NCBI GenBank assembly: GCA_002427845.1
Contig: DIYZ01000209.1
Span: 1-8,509 of the forward strand
Origin: Chloracidobacterium sp. UBA6041
GTDB lineage: Bacteria > Acidobacteriota > Blastocatellia > Pyrinomonadales > Pyrinomonadaceae
Direction of reading: 5' to 3'
DNA: 8,509 bases
The notes beneath the pieces were generated by a model. It saw only the letters and a list, made by a program, of their open reading frames with translations, did no database searches and was not told where the DNA came from. A program made the position numbers and the translations under genes. The stretch's first letter is position 1; each line of letters opens with the position of its first letter. Positions 6,464-8,509 of this stretch are shown here, piece by piece.

Positions 6464-7342
6464 ATGGCCAACATTCAGCAACGCCTGCCGGAAAACGCAC
6501 CGGGAGATTTTTTTGTCGATGCGAGCTGCATCGACTGTGACACGTGTAGCCAACTGGCGCCGGCAGTCTTCCGCGATCATGGCGAGCAGTGTAGCGTGCA
6601 TCACCAACCCCGGAGTGAAGCGGAAACGCGGTTGGCGTTGATGGCCCTGGTGGCCTGCCCGACGGGCTCGATCGGAACTACCAAAAAGCACGATGCTCAC
6701 ATCGGCATTGATGCTTTTCCAATGCTTATTGCTGATAACGTTTATTTCTGCGGCTTCACTTCCGAAGCAAGCTTTGGCGGCTGGAGCTACCTTATCGTGC
6801 GGCCGCAAAGCGAGGGCGGCAACATACTAATTGATTCGCCCCGCTTCGCTTCCCAACTCGTCAAACGCATCGCAGACATGGGCGGCATCAGTCAGATGCT
6901 GCTGACGCATCGTGACGACATCGCGGACCATAAACTGTTTGCCGGACGGTTTGGCTGCAAGCGAATCATGCACGCTGAGGATGGAGCGCTGACAATTGGC
7001 ATCGAACAAATCATCGCCGGCGATCAAGCAGTGGTGCTTGAAGACGAGCTACTCGCGATTCCCACGCCGGGACACACACGCGGCCACATGGTTTTTCTTT
7101 ACAAGCACAAATTCCTCTTCACTGGCGATCATCTGGCCTGGTCGCCGGCTCGCAAAACGTTAACGGCCTTTCGCAGTGTGGCGTGGTATTCATGGACCAG
7201 GCAAACAGAGTCAATGGCCACGCTGGCAAACTACAACTTTGAATGGGTTTTGCCCGGCCACGGAGATTTACATCACGACACAACTGAAAACATGCGTTAT
7301 CATCTCGAGTCTTGCATCGCTTGGATGAAAGCACACCGCTAG
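6464..7342 (+). CDS. Ferredoxin-metallo-beta-lactamase-fold fusion protein
   Basis: The 292-residue protein joins two domains. Residues 1-75 are a one-cluster ferredoxin: Cys22, Cys25 and Cys28 (CIDCDTC) plus Cys65 followed by PTGSI, the arrangement for one 4Fe-4S cluster. Residues about 85-290 are a metallo-beta-lactamase fold. The usual THxHxDH motif is replaced by THRDDIADH (148-156). Other expected ligand positions are present: His204 in PTPGHTRGH, Asp222 in FTGDH, and His266 in LPGHGD. THRDD-type MBL proteins fused to or near ferredoxin domains are known to me from cyanobacteria and plants, without an assigned reaction. I infer a cytoplasmic metallo-hydrolase or redox-linked enzyme; no signal peptide is visible. 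Start ATG 6464 has only a weak AGG 8 nt upstream and a candidate promoter very close by. It is transcribed divergently from the LVIVD gene and appears to stand alone. Confidence 0.9.
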   Translation: MANIQQRLPENAPGDFFVDASCIDCDTCSQLAPAVFRDHGEQCSVHHQPRSEAETRLALMALVACPTGSIGTTKKHDAHIGIDAFPMLIADNVYFCGFTSEASFGGWSYLIVRPQSEGGNILIDSPRFASQLVKRIADMGGISQMLLTHRDDIADHKLFAGRFGCKRIMHAEDGALTIGIEQIIAGDQAVVLEDELLAIPTPGHTRGHMVFLYKHKFLFTGDHLAWSPARKTLTAFRSVAWYSWTRQTESMATLANYNFEWVLPGHGDLHHDTTENMRYHLESCIAWMKAHR

Positions 7343-7356
7343 GGTACGGTAAGGCA

Positions 7357-7401
7357 AAGCTGTCAGCTTGCGCCGCAAACCAGCAGTTTGCGCTACAAAC
7401 C
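7357..7401. repeat. Compact palindromic and direct-repeat block
   Basis: Fifteen bases after the ferredoxin-MBL stop lies AAGCTGTCAGCTT (7357-7369), a 6-bp palindrome around a central T. Next, CGCAAAC (7374-7380) pairs with GTTTGCG (7386-7392) across a 5-nt loop. Superimposed is an imperfect direct repeat of about 20-bp period: GCGCCGCAAACC (7370-7381) and GCGCTACAAACC (7390-7401). There is no following T-tract, so this is not a classical terminator. It looks like a small dispersed palindromic element; confirming that needs genome-wide copies. Confidence 0.6.
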
Positions 7402-7466
7402 ATCGAATTTGGGTACACGTCACCAGGGCGTCCATTTTAGATTTCAATAAATTCACTTCGAAGAAT

Positions 7467-7470
7467 GAGG
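7467..7470 (+). promoter_or_regulatory. Shine-Dalgarno GAGG for the Asn-rich membrane protein
   Basis: GAGG sits 6 nt before ATG 7477, a good spacing that supports this start for a gene of unknown family. Confidence 0.7.
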
Positions 7471-7476
7471 TAGACA

Positions 7477-7935
7477 ATGAACAGAAACCAAAAGATTGCA
7501 ATTGGGTGCGGAGCTGCGGGTTGCCTTGGCTTGATTCTGCTCGTGATTGTCGGCATCGTGCTTATGACGTTGGGTTATCTAAGTGTGCCGGGTCGCTCCA
7601 ACCGCAACCGCAATTACAATTTCAATTCCAATTCCAACCGGAGTTCAAACGGCAACTCAAATGCTAGTGAGAACTCGAATAGCAATTCCTCAGACTCGTC
7701 AACCATGTCTGAGGATGACAAGCACAAACTCTTCCAGGCTGCCGGCATAACCAAGGATTCCGACCTAATCCAAAAGGTCCTGGCTAAAATCGGGTTTGCA
7801 TCGCAAACGGGCTCCGATTACGCAGACTTTATAAAGGCTCATTTCCCCTGGGCCATGAAGAACCTGGAATTTATACAATCGGTAAACACTCCTGAAAAGG
7901 GTCGCGCCTACGTGGAAGCGCATATCCACGACTAA
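7477..7935 (+). CDS. Small membrane-anchored protein with Asn/Ser-rich linker (hypothetical)
   Basis: I do not recognise this 152-residue protein as a named family. It has three visible parts. Residues 1-6 are short and polar (MNRNQK). Residues 7-35 form one strongly hydrophobic helix rich in Gly, Leu, Ile and Val, with Cys11 and Cys16. Residues about 40-75 are a low-complexity linker of Asn, Ser and some Arg (NRNRNYNFNSNSN). Residues about 78-152 look folded and partly helical (DDKHKLFQAAGI, DLIQKVLAKIGF, YVEAHIHD). The likely topology is N-in with the linker and C-terminal domain outside the membrane. Asn/Ser-rich linkers of this kind are common in Blastocatellia proteins, which supports the taxonomic guess. 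It has its own Shine-Dalgarno and follows a 134-bp gap containing hairpin repeats, so it is probably monocistronic. The terminator at 8073-8106 is the first downstream. No function can be proposed. Confidence 0.82.
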   Translation: MNRNQKIAIGCGAAGCLGLILLVIVGIVLMTLGYLSVPGRSNRNRNYNFNSNSNRSSNGNSNASENSNSNSSDSSTMSEDDKHKLFQAAGITKDSDLIQKVLAKIGFASQTGSDYADFIKAHFPWAMKNLEFIQSVNTPEKGRAYVEAHIHD

Positions 7936-8072
7936 AAGCTTTCGCTGCGGCCGTAAGTTACGTCCATTCAAGTGTTCATTGTTAGTGCTGGGCTGTTTGC
8001 TTGCGGCGAACTGTTGCTCGCGCAAACTAACAGTTTTCGTTACAAAGATTTGAAAATCCGCATTGACTTCGG
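7936..8072. other. Gene-free interval before the terminator (probable 3' untranslated region)
   Basis: These 137 bases between the small membrane-protein gene and the terminator contain no convincing gene. A GTG-started frame at 7972 runs through the terminator and the heptamer array and is not credible. The only structure I see is AACTGTT (8009-8015) opposite AACAGTT (8029-8035), a 7-bp stem with a 13-nt loop. It may be a long 3' untranslated region or hold a short RNA ending at the terminator. Confidence 0.4.
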
Positions 8073-8106
8073 AAGGGCGCGCGTGCGGTTTCGCGCGCCT
8101 TTTGTT
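8073..8106 (+). terminator. Strong intrinsic (rho-independent) terminator
   Basis: GGCGCGCG (8076-8083) pairs perfectly with CGCGCGCC (8092-8099) across an 8-nt loop (TGCGGTTT). AA/TT pairs and a G-T pair extend the stem, and TTTTGTT follows at 8100-8106. It would end transcripts arriving from the small membrane-protein gene and insulate lepA. Confidence 0.88.
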
Positions 8107-8119
8107 ATGTTAAGGCACC

Positions 8120-8191
8120 GTCCAATGTCCAACGTCCAAAGTCCAACGTCGGGCCGAATGACTTGGCACATTGGACTTTAGACTTTGGACT
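8120..8191. repeat. Inverted array of GTCCAAN heptamers
   Basis: The left arm is four uninterrupted heptamers GTCCAAN (8120-8126, 8127-8133, 8134-8140, 8141-8147; last base T, C, A, C). The right arm holds three reverse-complement heptamers: TTGGACT (8171-8177), TTAGACT (8178-8184) and TTGGACT (8185-8191). Bases 8127-8146 and 8171-8190 match as an inverted repeat at 18 of 20 positions, giving a long hairpin with a 24-nt loop. The array ends 7 bp before the lepA ATG. It has the look of a dispersed intergenic repeat, but copies elsewhere cannot be seen from here. Confidence 0.85.
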
Positions 8192-8198
8192 TCGTTCA

Positions 8199-8509
8199 AT
8201 GAATGCCGCTCAAATCCGCAATTTCTCAATCATCGCGCACATCGATCACGGCAAATCGACGCTCGCCGACCGTTTGCTGGAACTGACCGGCGCGGTGACT
8301 GGTAGGGACATGTCGGCGCAAATTTTGGACGACATGGACCTCGAGCGCGAGCGCGGCATCACGATCAAAGCCCACGCGGTGCGTTTGGATTACAAGGCGC
8401 AGGATGGTCAGTCGTATATCCTGAATCTCATCGACACGCCAGGCCACGTAGATTTCTCTTACGAAGTTTCGCGTTCGCTCTCGGCTTGCGAAGGCGCGCT
8501 GCTGATCGT
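8199..8509 (+). CDS. lepA: Elongation factor 4, translational GTPase LepA (3' partial)
   Basis: The frame starts at ATG 8199 and runs off the window, giving 103 complete codons of a protein usually near 600 residues. The sequence is unmistakably LepA: it opens [20 protein letters not shown] with the G1 (P-loop) motif AHIDHGKS at residues 13-20. It continues with [13 protein letters not shown], the G2 region [10 protein letters not shown] (Thr55) and the G3 motif DTPGH (79-83), followed by [11 protein letters not shown]. LepA/EF4 is a ribosome-associated GTPase that acts in translation and ribosome biogenesis, in the cytoplasm and at the membrane. No Shine-Dalgarno is visible; the leader just before the ATG is occupied by the heptamer repeat. 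An out-of-frame ATG occurs 4 bases downstream. It is separated from upstream transcription by the terminator at 8073-8106, but I see no good promoter in the remaining space. Confidence 0.97.
   Translation, partial: MNAAQIRNFSIIAHIDHGKSTLADRLLELTGAVTGRDMSAQILDDMDLERERGITIKAHAVRLDYKAQDGQSYILNLIDTPGHVDFSYEVSRSLSACEGALLI

Noticed and set aside
6322..6474. 50-codon N-terminal extension of the LVIVD protein
   Set aside because: It would put a non-signal stretch before a clear signal peptide and ignores the AGGAG site; it also overlaps the divergent gene's start.
8164..8178. TGGCAC resembling a sigma-54 -24 element before lepA
   Set aside because: No TTGC at the right distance; the bases belong to the heptamer repeat.
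7972..8181. GTG-started 69-codon frame with a hydrophobic beginning
   Set aside because: It reads straight through the strong terminator and into the heptamer array, and has no ribosome site; not a credible gene.
8120..8191. CRISPR-like array
   Set aside because: Units are 7 bp with no spacers and reverse orientation halfway; no cas genes are nearby.

Overview
The window looks like a chromosomal stretch from an Acidobacteriota-type soil bacterium, possibly the Blastocatellia/Pyrinomonadaceae lineage. This is inference from several traits together: moderate GC, a secreted protein combining Ig-like domains with LVIVD repeats, an Asn/Ser-rich linker behind a single membrane helix, a PrsK/PrsR-like two-component pair, and intergenic GTCCAA-type repeats. 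No rRNA or other phylogenetic marker is complete; lepA is only a fragment.

Left part (1-3828, all +): a 5'-truncated membrane histidine kinase (sensor region, one visible membrane helix, HAMP, HDLKN phospho-acceptor box, HATPase) is followed 93 bp later by an NtrC-class sigma-54 activator (receiver, AAA+, Fis-type HTH). They are almost certainly cognate. The activator carries GAFTSA instead of GAFTGA in its sigma-54 contact loop. Immediately downstream come two small genes, a DUF4160 protein and a DUF2442 protein, only 8 bp apart and 28 bp after the activator, so probably on the same transcript.

Middle (3829-6463, mostly -): a short reverse-strand reading frame (3911-4279) has a C-terminus resembling Abi/HEPN-like proteins. 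Its 5' part looks broken, with an apparent frameshift near 4230. Next is a large exported protein with three Ig-like (BIG2-type) domains and an LVIVD beta-propeller. It is divergent from a ferredoxin-metallo-beta-lactamase fusion gene. The 139-bp region between their ATGs holds a candidate promoter with an overlapping small palindrome.

Right part (6464-8509, all +): the ferredoxin-MBL fusion, a compact block of hairpin-forming repeats, a small membrane-anchored protein with an Asn-rich linker, a strong intrinsic terminator at 8073-8106, an inverted array of GTCCAAN heptamers, and the 5' end of lepA (elongation factor 4), cut by the window edge.

Only the kinase/activator pair and the DUF4160/DUF2442 pair show clear functional coupling; the rest look like independent transcription units. 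The most unusual elements are the GAFTSA activator with its DUF4160/DUF2442 tail, the broken Abi-like gene beside it, the ferredoxin-MBL fusion with an altered metal motif, and the heptamer inverted repeat just upstream of lepA.
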